A stretch of DNA of 7,127 bases from Candidatus Omnitrophota bacterium (GCA_016196515.1 JACPXN010000009.1:1-7127); one strand, 5' to 3'; shown: positions 1-6,898, counted from the stretch's first letter. A program made the numbers and translations. Notes: generated from the sequence alone by a model not told the origin.

Positions 1-293
1 GCCACCGCCTGACGAAACGCGAGGACGGCTCTCCTAGGTGTGTGGCCTGCATGATGTGCGAGACCGTCTGCCCGGCGCGCTGTATCGAGATCACGGCAGC
101 CGAACACCCGGACCCCAACATTGAGAAATACCCCGCCGAATTCATCCTGGATCTGGGCAAATGCGTCTACTGCGGTTTTTGCGTGGAGGTCTGCCCCGAA
201 GACGCGATCCGCATGGACACCGGCCGGCTCGATATCGCCGAATATTCCCGCGAGAGCATGATCTACGACAAAAAGCGGCTGATGCAAGAGTAA
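1..293 (+). CDS. nuoI: NuoI-like 4Fe-4S ferredoxin subunit of NADH-quinone oxidoreductase, 5'-truncated
   Basis: The frame is open from base 3 and starts HRLTKREDGSPRC, so the N-terminus lies outside the window; about 96 residues are visible. Two ferredoxin-type clusters are seen: CVACMMCETVCP (Cys codons at 39, 48, 57, 69) and CVYCGFCVEVCPED about 35 residues later. The second cluster is followed by the AIRMDTG stretch and a YDKKRL tail near the C-terminus. This pairing and order are typical of NuoI, the complex I subunit that passes electrons through clusters N6a and N6b towards quinone on the cytoplasmic side of the membrane. The stop is 9 bases before the next gene, so the two may be co-transcribed. 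Finding a trehalose gene rather than nuoJ next to it is unusual. A related 4Fe-4S subunit of a group 4 hydrogenase or similar complex cannot be excluded without the missing half. Confidence 0.85.
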   Translation, partial: HRLTKREDGSPRCVACMMCETVCPARCIEITAAEHPDPNIEKYPAEFILDLGKCVYCGFCVEVCPEDAIRMDTGRLDIAEYSRESMIYDKKRLMQE

Positions 294-299
294 AGGAGG
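292..299 (+). promoter_or_regulatory. Strong Shine-Dalgarno before the otsA reading frame
   Basis: AAAGGAGG overlaps the stop codon of the nuoI-like gene and lies 3 bases before the ATG at 303. The match to the anti-SD sequence is nearly complete, though the spacing is short. It supports 303 as the real start of the membrane-anchored OtsA, rather than the GTG at 604. Confidence 0.75.
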
Positions 300-302
300 C
301 CA

Positions 303-665
303 ATGAAAATAACATTGAGACTTGTCTGTTTCCTGGTCGGCATCGTGGCCCTGGTCGCGTTCGTGTTCTCATCCTGGCAGGTCAGGCAGGAAGAAGACCG
401 TCTCAAGGGAGAATTGGAAAAAAGGGCCGGCGTCATTGCCGATACCCTTAAGATCGCGGTTGAACCCTTATTATCGGCGGACAACACCAAGGCCCTTCAA
501 TCCACGGTGGACAGGTTTTCCGACCGTGAACGGTTGGTCGGCATCGCCATCCATGATGTTCGGGAGAATTTGATCGTCGCCTCCAGGGAACGAGGCATTA
601 TACGTGTATGCCGTTGCGATCCCGGCGGACAACGAGGTTGCGTACGTCCTGTCGATCTTTTATGA
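303..665 (+). CDS. N-terminal fragment of membrane-anchored OtsA (signal anchor and extracytoplasmic region), frameshifted
   Basis: This frame has a good ribosome binding site and encodes a hydrophobic anchor at about residues 4-24 (LRLVCFLVGIVALVAFVFSS). A charged, probably helical stretch follows (QEEDRLKGELEKRAGVIADT), then a sensor-like region with the pattern RLVGIAIHDVRENLIVASRE. After residue 96 (codon 588-590) the translation turns into an unlikely run (RVCRCDPGGQRGCVRP) and stops at 663-665. The +1 frame over the same bases reads EALYVYAVAIPADNEVAYVLSIF, which continues sensibly into the GT20 gene. I infer that the two reading frames were one gene of about 718 codons, joined near 591. 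Such N-terminal anchors are known on a widespread subgroup of bacterial GT20 proteins of roughly 730 residues. Taken alone, the piece would be a small single-pass membrane protein with no enzymatic function. Confidence 0.75.
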   Translation: MKITLRLVCFLVGIVALVAFVFSSWQVRQEEDRLKGELEKRAGVIADTLKIAVEPLLSADNTKALQSTVDRFSDRERLVGIAIHDVRENLIVASRERGIIRVCRCDPGGQRGCVRPVDLL

Positions 666-2460
666 TGCCGGTTATATCCAGGAACGCATCCATCGCCTGT
701 GGATCAACAGTTTCTGGCGGGCCTCTGTCCAGGCGTTCCTGATCACGCTGGCAACGTTTTTCCTTATTTATTTTAATGTGATGGCCCCCATCAAGAAGAC
801 CACCGAATGGATCAGGAGGATCCGCAAAGGTGAATCTGTTCCCAGGCTGGACGCCAAGGGAGAATTGCTGCTGGGTCCTTTGGCCCAGGAGATCACACAA
901 ATGGCCAAGAGTTTGGAGATGGCCAGATTTGCCGCCGAGGAAGAGGCCCGGCTGCGGTATTCTTCGGAGTCCCGATGGACGCCGGAGCGTTTGAAAGAGG
1001 TGGTGCGGCTCAAACTTAAGGGTAAGCCGCTGTTCGCGGTTTCCAACAGGGAGCCGTATATGCATATTCATAACGGCAATCGGATCGAGTGCATTGTCCC
1101 GGCCAGCGGCTTGGTCACGGCCCTTGAGCCGGTGCTCAATGCCTGCGGAGGCACATGGATCGCGCAGGGCTCGGGTGACGCGGACAAGGAGACGGTCGAC
1201 AAGCACGATAAGATCAGGGTTCCTGTGCAGGAGCCGAAATATACCCTGCGGCGCGTATGGGTGGACAAGGACGTGGAGGAGGGGTTTTATTGCGGATTCT
1301 CCAATGAAGGGCTGTGGCCATTGTGCCACATCGCGCACACCCGCCCCATTTTCAGGAGCAAGGACTGGGATGATTACAAGACCGTCAATAAGAGATTCGC
1401 CGAGGCGGTCCTGCAGGAGATCGACGGGGTGCCGGAACCGCATATTTTGATACAGGATTATCATTTCGCGCCGTTGCCGCGTTTGATCAAGGCGGCAAGG
1501 CCGGACGCGCGGGTGGCGATCTTCTGGCACATCCCGTGGCCGAATCCGGAATCGTTCGGCATTTGTCCATGGCGCAAAGACCTTTTGCAGGGCATGCTCG
1601 GCGCGGACCTTGTCGGTTTCCACACGCAGTTCCATTGCAATAACTTCATTGAATCCGTGGACCGGTTCCTTGAATGCCGCATTGATTATGAGCATTTTAC
1701 CGTCAACCGGGAAGGCCACACCACGTGGATCAAGCCGTTTGCCATCAGCATTGATTCCAACCCCGTCGACGGGGCCCAGCCCCAGGCCCCATCCACAAAA
1801 GAGGGCCTGCTGAAGCCCCACGGCATCCAGGCCAATTGGCTTGGCGTGGGAGTGGACCGCCTGGATTATACCAAGGGTATCGTGGAGAGGTTTCGGGCCA
1901 TTGAGAACCTGCTGGACAATCATCCGTCGTTCAGGGGGAAATTTACGTTCGTGGAATTGGGGGCCCCGAGCCGCACCATGATCCCCAAGTATAAGGAATT
2001 CATCGATGAGATCGTCAAGGAGACCGAGCGCATCAACGCCAAGTTCAAAATGAAGAACTGGCAGCCCATCCTGCTGTTGATGAAACACCACAGCCACAAG
2101 GACATCATCCCGTTTTACAAGGCCGCGGACGCGTGCATGGTGACGTCCTTGCACGATGGGATGAACTTGGTCGCCAAGGAATTCATTGCGGCGCGCGATG
2201 ATGAGCAAGGGGTGCTGGTCCTAAGTCAGTTCACCGGCGCTTCCAGGGAACTGAATGACGCGCTGATCGTCAACCCTTATGATATCGCCCAGATGTCAGA
2301 GGCCTTAAAACAGGCCCTGGAAATGCCGGACAAGGAACAGGCCGAGCGCATGAAGCGCATGCGCGATATCATCAAAGACAACAACATCTACCGCTGGGCC
2401 GGAGAACTGGTGGGGCAATTGACCCAGGTCCGGATCGAGGGCGAGGAATCTTTGGCATGA
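604..2460 (+). CDS. otsA: Trehalose-6-phosphate synthase (GT20) with N-terminal transmembrane helix and HAMP linker
   Basis: Retaining glycosyltransferase joining a nucleotide-activated glucose (usually UDP-glucose) to glucose-6-phosphate to give trehalose-6-phosphate. Numbered from the GTG at 604, the end of a sensor region (1-38) leads to a transmembrane helix (about 41-60), a HAMP-like linker (about 57-115, APIKKTTEWIRRIRKGE) and the GT20 domain (about 140-610). Counterparts of the known OtsA active-site residues are present: R149 in SNREP, D285 in QDYHFAPL, H309 in WHIPWP, R419 and K424 in DRLDYTKG, and D518 and E526 in DGMNLVAKE. The catalytic domain therefore looks intact and cytoplasmic. 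The GTG at 604 has only a weak GAGG upstream and cuts the sensor region in half, so the native start is probably at 303, with a frameshift between. The stop overlaps otsB. A glucosylglycerol-phosphate synthase is the main alternative, but adjacent otsB favours trehalose. Donor specificity cannot be read by eye. Confidence 0.93.
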   Translation: MYAVAIPADNEVAYVLSIFYDAGYIQERIHRLWINSFWRASVQAFLITLATFFLIYFNVMAPIKKTTEWIRRIRKGESVPRLDAKGELLLGPLAQEITQMAKSLEMARFAAEEEARLRYSSESRWTPERLKEVVRLKLKGKPLFAVSNREPYMHIHNGNRIECIVPASGLVTALEPVLNACGGTWIAQGSGDADKETVDKHDKIRVPVQEPKYTLRRVWVDKDVEEGFYCGFSNEGLWPLCHIAHTRPIFRSKDWDDYKTVNKRFAEAVLQEIDGVPEPHILIQDYHFAPLPRLIKAARPDARVAIFWHIPWPNPESFGICPWRKDLLQGMLGADLVGFHTQFHCNNFIESVDRFLECRIDYEHFTVNREGHTTWIKPFAISIDSNPVDGAQPQAPSTKEGLLKPHGIQANWLGVGVDRLDYTKGIVERFRAIENLLDNHPSFRGKFTFVELGAPSRTMIPKYKEFIDEIVKETERINAKFKMKNWQPILLLMKHHSHKDIIPFYKAADACMVTSLHDGMNLVAKEFIAARDDEQGVLVLSQFTGASRELNDALIVNPYDIAQMSEALKQALEMPDKEQAERMKRMRDIIKDNNIYRWAGELVGQLTQVRIEGEESLA

Positions 2461-3251
2461 CGCAAATTTCCGACGCTCTGGATGCGTTAAAGGACCATGT
2501 CGCCGGCAGAGAGATGGCCCTTTTTTTGGATTATGACGGCACGCTGGCGCCGATCGCACAGAGGCCGGAGAAGGCCGTACTCGCCTGCGCGATGCGGTCG
2601 CTCTTGCAGGATCTGGCCGCGGCCCCCGCGTGCAGGGTCTGCGTCGTCAGCGGCAGGGCGCTGGCGGACATCAAGGAGCTCATCGGGGTCGGCAATATCG
2701 GCTATGTCGGCAATCACGGCTTTGAAATGGACGTTCCCGATTTCGTTCTCGGGAATTTTGATCTTGCGCGGACCGGGGAAGTTTTGGGACTCTTAAAGGA
2801 AGAGATCGGCAAAGCCATCTCTTTTTTTGAAGGCGCGTTCGTTGAGGACAAGGGCATCACGTTGAGCGTGCATTACCGCCTTGTCAGGCCCCGGTCGGAG
2901 GGTCCCATCAAACGTTTGCTGGAGGACATCACGAAACCCTTTGTGGCCAGGGGGGAAGTGCGCGTCAGTTTGGGCAAGAAGGTTTTTGAAATAAAACCGC
3001 TCATTGATTGGGACAAGGGCCGGGCTGTTGTATGGCTTTTGGGCGAGCATCAAAAGGCCTGCGGGACGGTCCCGGCTGTTGTTTATATCGGGGATGACCG
3101 GACGGACGAGGACGCCTTCGAGGCCCTTACGGGCAGGGGCATCACCATCAAGGTCGGCGAAGGCGCGACGGCCGCGGAGTATCATGTGAAAGACCAGAAC
3201 GAGGTCATTGTCCTGTTGAAGGCGATATTGGACCTAAGGGGGAAGGGATGA
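2457..3251 (+). CDS. otsB: Trehalose-6-phosphate phosphatase (HAD superfamily)
   Basis: Hydrolyses trehalose-6-phosphate to trehalose and phosphate in the cytoplasm, the second step after OtsA. The 264 residues carry the expected HAD motifs. Motif I is FLDYDGTLAPI, with nucleophile D25 and acid D27. The SGR motif is at 65-67 (VVSGRALADI), with the family's NHGFEMD stretch shortly after. The lysine-containing segment VFEIKPLIDWDKG comes before the metal-binding motif GDDRTDED at 212-219. The length is normal for the family and nothing is missing. The ATG overlaps the otsA stop as ATGA, and GAGGA at 2443-2447 gives a ribosome binding site 9 bases upstream, so translation is probably coupled. 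The stop in turn overlaps the GH15 start. The reaction has a high-confidence assignment because the gene directly follows a GT20 synthase. Confidence 0.95.
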   Translation: MTQISDALDALKDHVAGREMALFLDYDGTLAPIAQRPEKAVLACAMRSLLQDLAAAPACRVCVVSGRALADIKELIGVGNIGYVGNHGFEMDVPDFVLGNFDLARTGEVLGLLKEEIGKAISFFEGAFVEDKGITLSVHYRLVRPRSEGPIKRLLEDITKPFVARGEVRVSLGKKVFEIKPLIDWDKGRAVVWLLGEHQKACGTVPAVVYIGDDRTDEDAFEALTGRGITIKVGEGATAAEYHVKDQNEVIVLLKAILDLRGKG

Positions 3252-5068
3252 CCGCGGGGCCCGCTCAAAATTTGAATTACGGCATCATCGGCAACTGCAC
3301 CAGCGCGGCACTGGTCAATGAGGACTGCTCCATTGACTGGCTATGCCTGCCTTTCTTTGACTCTTCTTCCGTGTTCGCGCGTATTCTTGATGAACAAAAA
3401 GGGGGACATTTTAAAATTTGGGCAAAAGACATTTTAAATGTTGAGCAATCTTACCTGTACCACACTCCCATTATCAAAACAGTTTTTACGACCAAGGACG
3501 GGGCGTTTGAGGTGAGGGATTATATGCCCCGTTTCAGCCCTCATATTGGACAGGTTTATTGTCCGGCCGAGATCCACCGGGATGTTCATCTGGTCCGGGG
3601 GAACCCCAAGATCATCGTTGAATTCAACCCAAGGCCTAATTACGGCTTGAGCGAGGCCAAACTGACCCCGCATCCTGAATATTTAAAAGTAACGTCCGTT
3701 CAGGGCGAATACAACAGTTATTATCTTTATACAAATTTCAACATGAATGACATCATGCAGGACAAGGAAATCGAGCTCAAAGGATCGGCCTATTTTCTTT
3801 TGTCCTATCACGAGAAAATGGATCCGGTGACCCCGGATAAAATATTGATGGAATACGAACGCACAAAAAGTTATTGGCTGGATTGGGTCTATCGGACGAA
3901 GGTCCCTGCGAAATACCGGGAAATGCTCATCCGTTCGATCATCACGCTCAAACTGTCCATGTTCCAGCGCACCGGCGCGGTCATTGCCGCGCCGACAACG
4001 TCCATACCGGAGATCATCGGGAAAGAGCGCAACTGGGATTACCGTTATTGCTGGGTGAGGGACGCGTCCATGATCATTGATCTGTATTCCCGCATCGGGC
4101 ATGCCAGGACTTCGCTGAGGTATATCAATTTCATCCTGAACCGGATGCTCGTTAAAGATTACACCATTTTGGTGGTGTACGGCATCAATGGGGAAGAGAA
4201 GCTTGAGGAAAGGACCCTGGAGCATTTGAGCGGGTATGGGGGATCGCGTCCGGTGCGCGTCGGCAATGCCGCCTATAAACAGAAACAAAATGACGTGTAC
4301 GGGGAGCTGATCGAGACGATCTACACGTCGTTTGTCGTTGATTTCCGCAGTGACCTGTTATTGAATGAAGAAACCTGGACGGTGGTGCGTTCTTTGGTCA
4401 AAAATGTGGAAAAAATATGGAAAGAGCCGGACAGCGGCATATGGGAACGCAGGGGACCCCTGCGGCATTTTGTCCATTCCAAACTCATGAGCTGGGTCGC
4501 GATGGACAGGGCGGCAAAGATCGCCCAATTCATCGGCAAGACGCGCTATGTCGCGGGATTTTTAAAAGTGGCGGAGGAGATCAAGGAGGATATTTTAAAA
4601 AACGGATGGGACGATGAGTTAAAGAGTTTTGTGATGTATTATGGCGGCAAGGAATTGGATGCTTCCAACCTCTTGATGCTTCACTATGGCTTTCTGAACA
4701 AGGATGATCCCCGCATGGTGAGCACGGTGCTTAATACACATAAAGTATTGGTCAAAGACAGTTTTGTCCTGCGTTACAAAGCCCCTGATGAATTCGGCGC
4801 GCCGCAAAACGCCTTTATCGTGTGTACGTTTTGGATGATCAACGCCCTGCACCTGATCGGGCATGAACAGCAGGCGCGCGATATGCTGGAGAAGATCATG
4901 TCTCATGCCAACAGATTCGGGCTTTTTTCCGAAGGCATAGAGACAGACACCGGACGTTTGACGGGCAATTTCCCCCAGGGGTATTCGCACCTGGCCTTTA
5001 TCCAGACCGTTTTTGTTCTGGAGACGCAATATGACTGGAGCGACGCGTCCAGGAAACGGATAAAATAA
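3248..5068 (+). CDS. Glycoside hydrolase family 15 enzyme (glucoamylase or trehalase type)
   Basis: The 606 residues match the length and layout of bacterial and archaeal GH15 proteins. The N-terminal domain starts with YGIIGNCTSAALVNEDCSIDWLCLP, written here as residues 11-35. The (alpha/alpha)6 catalytic domain shows RNWDYRYCWVRDAS (261-274), LSGYGGSRPVRVGNAA (about 330-345), and SGIWERRG with E400 as the expected general acid. Towards the end, LFSEGIE places E562 as the likely general base, followed by TGRLTGNFPQGYSHLAFI. Enzymes of the family invert alpha-glucosidic bonds to release beta-glucose. Characterised members include glucoamylases, glucodextranases and trehalases. There is no signal peptide, so it should act in the cytoplasm. 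Its ATG overlaps the otsB stop, with AAGGGGG at 3236-3242 as ribosome binding site. Co-translation with otsAB makes trehalose or a glucan store the likely substrate, but the sequence does not decide which. Confidence 0.9.
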   Translation: MTAGPAQNLNYGIIGNCTSAALVNEDCSIDWLCLPFFDSSSVFARILDEQKGGHFKIWAKDILNVEQSYLYHTPIIKTVFTTKDGAFEVRDYMPRFSPHIGQVYCPAEIHRDVHLVRGNPKIIVEFNPRPNYGLSEAKLTPHPEYLKVTSVQGEYNSYYLYTNFNMNDIMQDKEIELKGSAYFLLSYHEKMDPVTPDKILMEYERTKSYWLDWVYRTKVPAKYREMLIRSIITLKLSMFQRTGAVIAAPTTSIPEIIGKERNWDYRYCWVRDASMIIDLYSRIGHARTSLRYINFILNRMLVKDYTILVVYGINGEEKLEERTLEHLSGYGGSRPVRVGNAAYKQKQNDVYGELIETIYTSFVVDFRSDLLLNEETWTVVRSLVKNVEKIWKEPDSGIWERRGPLRHFVHSKLMSWVAMDRAAKIAQFIGKTRYVAGFLKVAEEIKEDILKNGWDDELKSFVMYYGGKELDASNLLMLHYGFLNKDDPRMVSTVLNTHKVLVKDSFVLRYKAPDEFGAPQNAFIVCTFWMINALHLIGHEQQARDMLEKIMSHANRFGLFSEGIETDTGRLTGNFPQGYSHLAFIQTVFVLETQYDWSDASRKRIK

Positions 5069-5077
5069 TACCCAGAC

Positions 5078-6136
5078 ATGGTCCTCGTTTTTTCCTCTCT
5101 CTTAATTTTCGGAATCATTTCAGGCCAATTTGTTGATTTTTTTCAGGTCCGCGGGGTTTTGACCTTCAGCGCGTCCGTGTGCCTGGCCTATATCATGATG
5201 GACGTGGGGCGGGAATTTTCCGTTGAGAAAAGAAGTGTCGGGAGTTATGGACGGGATTTTTTGATCGCTACGGCGGCCGCGGTGCTCCCGGCGGTGCTGT
5301 GGTTTGGATATTTTGTGGTCTTTGTCAACAGTCCTTGGAAGCCGGCGTTATTGTCAGGGCTTTCTTCGGCGCCCACATCCGCCGGCGTTCTTTTTGCGAT
5401 GATGACAGCGGCTGGTCTTTCCGCCGGCTGGGTCTTTAAGAAAGCACGGGTATTGGCTGTCCTGGATGATCTGGCCACGATCCTGCTGTTAACGCCGCTT
5501 GCGATCATTATGTATGGATTTGAATGGAAGGCGGTCGCGGCCCTCATCCTGGTCAGTGGATTGTTGTTCGCGTCATTCCGCTGGCAGGGTGCCATTCCAT
5601 GGCCGTCCAGAACGGTCTGGCTTTCTGTTTACGCGCTTGTCTTAACGGGCATGGTTTTTTTGGTTGAGCAGACAACGCACATTCATTTAGGGGTGCTGGT
5701 CCCGGCCTTCGTGTGGGGATGTTTGCTGCGCCTGCCCGCGGATCAGCGTCTTGAAGGGCCGCCCTCTCCAATATCCCTGGATGCTGTCATCAAGGGAGCA
5801 TTCATGCTGTTGGTCGGGCTGACCTTTCCCAAGATCACGGCCGGATCGGCTTCTCTGGTACAAACAGCAGGCCATGTGCTGGCTCTGACTGTCCTGGCGA
5901 ATGCCGGGAAATTATTTTTGGTCTTTTGCTACAAGACAGAAGCCACCCTGAAAGAACGGATGGCCTTGGGCGTTGCGATGTTTCCCCGCGGGGAAGTGGG
6001 GGCCGCGGTTTTGCTCATCGCCATCGGCTATGGCTTGGGCGGCTACGAAAACACCCTGGCCGTCTTGAGCTTAGCGCTTAACCTGATCCTGACCGGGGCG
6101 TTTATCTGGCTCGTGATCCGTTTATTGAAGACGTAA
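5078..6136 (+). CDS. CPA2-family cation:proton antiporter
   Basis: A 352-residue polytopic membrane protein with about ten or eleven hydrophobic segments. It shows the hallmarks of the CPA2 sodium/hydrogen exchanger fold: LAYIMMDVGREF near residues 28-40, SAPTSAGVLFAMMTAAG, the paired acids in AVLDDLATILLL (D130, D131, likely ion-binding), and FPRGEVGA (R304, E306) near the end. It would exchange Na+ or K+ for H+ across the inner membrane. It is shorter than typical KefB-type members and lacks their C-terminal TrkA domain, but resembles a compact subgroup with the same N-terminal pattern. The start has no clear Shine-Dalgarno. It lies three codons after the GH15 stop and in the same frame, so reinitiation after termination is plausible. 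Transport specificity cannot be inferred. Confidence 0.85.
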   Translation: MVLVFSSLLIFGIISGQFVDFFQVRGVLTFSASVCLAYIMMDVGREFSVEKRSVGSYGRDFLIATAAAVLPAVLWFGYFVVFVNSPWKPALLSGLSSAPTSAGVLFAMMTAAGLSAGWVFKKARVLAVLDDLATILLLTPLAIIMYGFEWKAVAALILVSGLLFASFRWQGAIPWPSRTVWLSVYALVLTGMVFLVEQTTHIHLGVLVPAFVWGCLLRLPADQRLEGPPSPISLDAVIKGAFMLLVGLTFPKITAGSASLVQTAGHVLALTVLANAGKLFLVFCYKTEATLKERMALGVAMFPRGEVGAAVLLIAIGYGLGGYENTLAVLSLALNLILTGAFIWLVIRLLKT

Positions 6137-6146
6137 ATGCATTTCC

Positions 6147-6182
6147 TTATCCCGCCGTGACAGCCGCGTCAAGGAAGGGGGC
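6147..6182 (-). pseudogene. Remnant of a nuoN-like 3' end (APFLDAAVTAG-stop)
   Basis: Read on the minus strand, this stretch gives APFLDAAVTAG followed by TAA. It matches GPFLDAAITA near the end of the nuoN-like gene at the right edge of the window. At DNA level 18 bases are identical (6163-6180 against 7028-7045), and weaker similarity continues on both sides: GTGA before the core, GAAGAT after it with one indel. Upstream on the minus strand the frame hits a stop within three codons, so no gene remains. The remnant stop lies only 10 bases from the end of the antiporter gene. I read it as the displaced original end of the nuoN-like gene. A partial duplication is the alternative. Confidence 0.55.
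6163..6180. repeat. Left copy of an 18-bp direct repeat flanking the NYN island
   Basis: GCCGCGTCAAGGAAGGGG is repeated exactly at 7028-7045 in the same orientation, 865 bases away. The right copy is inside the coding end of the nuoN-like gene. The arrangement resembles the attL/attR repeats left by integration into a gene 3' end, but no integrase is present in the window. Confidence 0.7.
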
Positions 6183-6235
6183 ACGAAGATTTTATATCTT
6201 GATTTTATGCGATAACTGTGCAGAATGAATAAAAG

Positions 6236-6260
6236 GCCTGCCGCTCGTCTAGCGGCAGGC
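6236..6260 (-). terminator. Rho-independent terminator-like hairpin, minus-strand orientation
   Basis: A perfect 10-bp GC-rich stem (GCCTGCCGCT / AGCGGCAGGC) encloses a 5-base loop. Read on the minus strand it is followed by CTTTTATT, a short T-rich tail. On the plus strand there is no T-run after it, only A-rich sequence before it. It therefore fits the end of a leftward transcript, such as one from the promoter at 6951-6978 or from the nuoN-like gene. No minus-strand ORF ends here convincingly. Confidence 0.65.
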
Positions 6261-6283
6261 ACGTTATCGTATATGCAATAGAA

Positions 6284-6329
6284 TAAACAGAAGCTACCAC
6301 ATACGTTTCGTCCCCGCCGCTTCTGTTTA
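6284..6329. repeat. Inverted repeat upstream of the NYN gene
   Basis: TAAACAGAAGC (6284-6294) and GCTTCTGTTTA (6319-6329) are perfect 11-bp inverted arms separated by 24 bases. The right arm ends 29 bases before the NYN start codon. It could be an operator, an mRNA leader hairpin, or an end structure of the inserted segment. There is no T-run, so a terminator is less likely. Confidence 0.6.
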
Positions 6330-6358
6330 ATAATCCCCGTTTTTGACAAGGAAATAAA

Positions 6359-6889
6359 ATGGCCCCACTAAATAACAGTGATCATCTTTGCGGTAAGGTC
6401 GCTGTCTTTATTGACGCGGCCAACATCATCCATTGTTATAAAGATACAGGATGGAAAATTGATTTAAAGAAATTAAAGAAATACTTCGAGGAAAAATGTA
6501 CCCTAACCGCAATTTATTACTATAGTGCTTATTTTGAGGACAATACTCGTCAGCAATCATTTCTTGAAATGCTAAGCCGCAAAGGATTTATTCTACGAAC
6601 AAAGAAAATAAAGAAGATCATAGACGATGGTGGCAACGTGATGCTTAAGGGGAACTGCGATACCGATATTGTGGTGGACGCTGTTTCTAGTTTGGAAAAT
6701 TACGATACTGCAGTGCTCATGAGCGGAGACAGTGATTTTGTTTCTCTAGCCAATCTACTTAAAGGCAAGAACAAGAAGGTGGTCATTATTTCTATGCGGG
6801 GGCATGTCGCGAAAGAGTTGATTCAAGCGTCGGATTATTATTGTCCAATCGATAAATTTAAAGAAAAATGGGAATTAAAACTCCCCTAA
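6359..6889 (+). CDS. NYN-domain protein (LabA/DUF88-like, PIN-like fold putative nuclease)
   Basis: The 176 residues are almost entirely one NYN domain, a PIN/FLAP-like fold whose members are predicted or known metal-dependent RNases. Motifs in order: VAVFIDAANII with D19 and N22, a basic helix-rich middle (KKLKKYFEEK, RTKKIKKIIDDGG), KGNCDTDIVVDAV with D101, D103 and D107, and TAVLMSGDSDFVSLANLL with D124 and D126. These acids should form the metal site, and all appear present. The C-terminal VVIISMRGHVAKELIQASDYY completes the domain. There is no signal peptide or membrane segment. AAGGA at 6348-6352, 6 bases before the ATG, supports this start. The gene is clearly AT-richer than its neighbours: my hand count over 6361-6660 is 113 G+C in 300 bases, about 38%. 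It stands alone, flanked by hairpins and a direct repeat, which suggests acquisition. Its RNA target is unknown. Confidence 0.85.
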   Translation: MAPLNNSDHLCGKVAVFIDAANIIHCYKDTGWKIDLKKLKKYFEEKCTLTAIYYYSAYFEDNTRQQSFLEMLSRKGFILRTKKIKKIIDDGGNVMLKGNCDTDIVVDAVSSLENYDTAVLMSGDSDFVSLANLLKGKNKKVVIISMRGHVAKELIQASDYYCPIDKFKEKWELKLP

Positions 6890-6898
6890 AATCACGAA

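Noticed and set aside
654..665. Programmed +1 frameshift at CTT TTA TGA, at the end of the N-terminal OtsA fragment
   Set aside because: It is not the RF2-type CTT TGA site, and the protein sequence already becomes implausible about 60 bases earlier, so the frame change must be near 591, not here.
598..2208. 536-codon open frame on the minus strand, opposite otsA
   Set aside because: The translation is rich in R, H, P and D with no recognisable domain, and lies exactly antisense to a clear GT20 domain with all catalytic residues. It is a codon-bias shadow.
3683..4288. 201-codon minus-strand open frame opposite the GH15 gene
   Set aside because: No recognisable motif and no supporting ribosome binding site; the plus strand encodes conserved GH15 motifs over the same bases.
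6343..6348. TTGACA on the plus strand just before the NYN gene as a -35 box
   Set aside because: It overlaps the ribosome binding site, and no suitable -10 follows at 16-18 bases. Transcription would also begin inside the coding region.
6122..6349. 75-codon minus-strand open frame between the antiporter and NYN genes
   Set aside because: It runs through the perfect terminator-like hairpin and the repeat remnant in a different frame from the nuoN-like peptide, and has no recognisable content.
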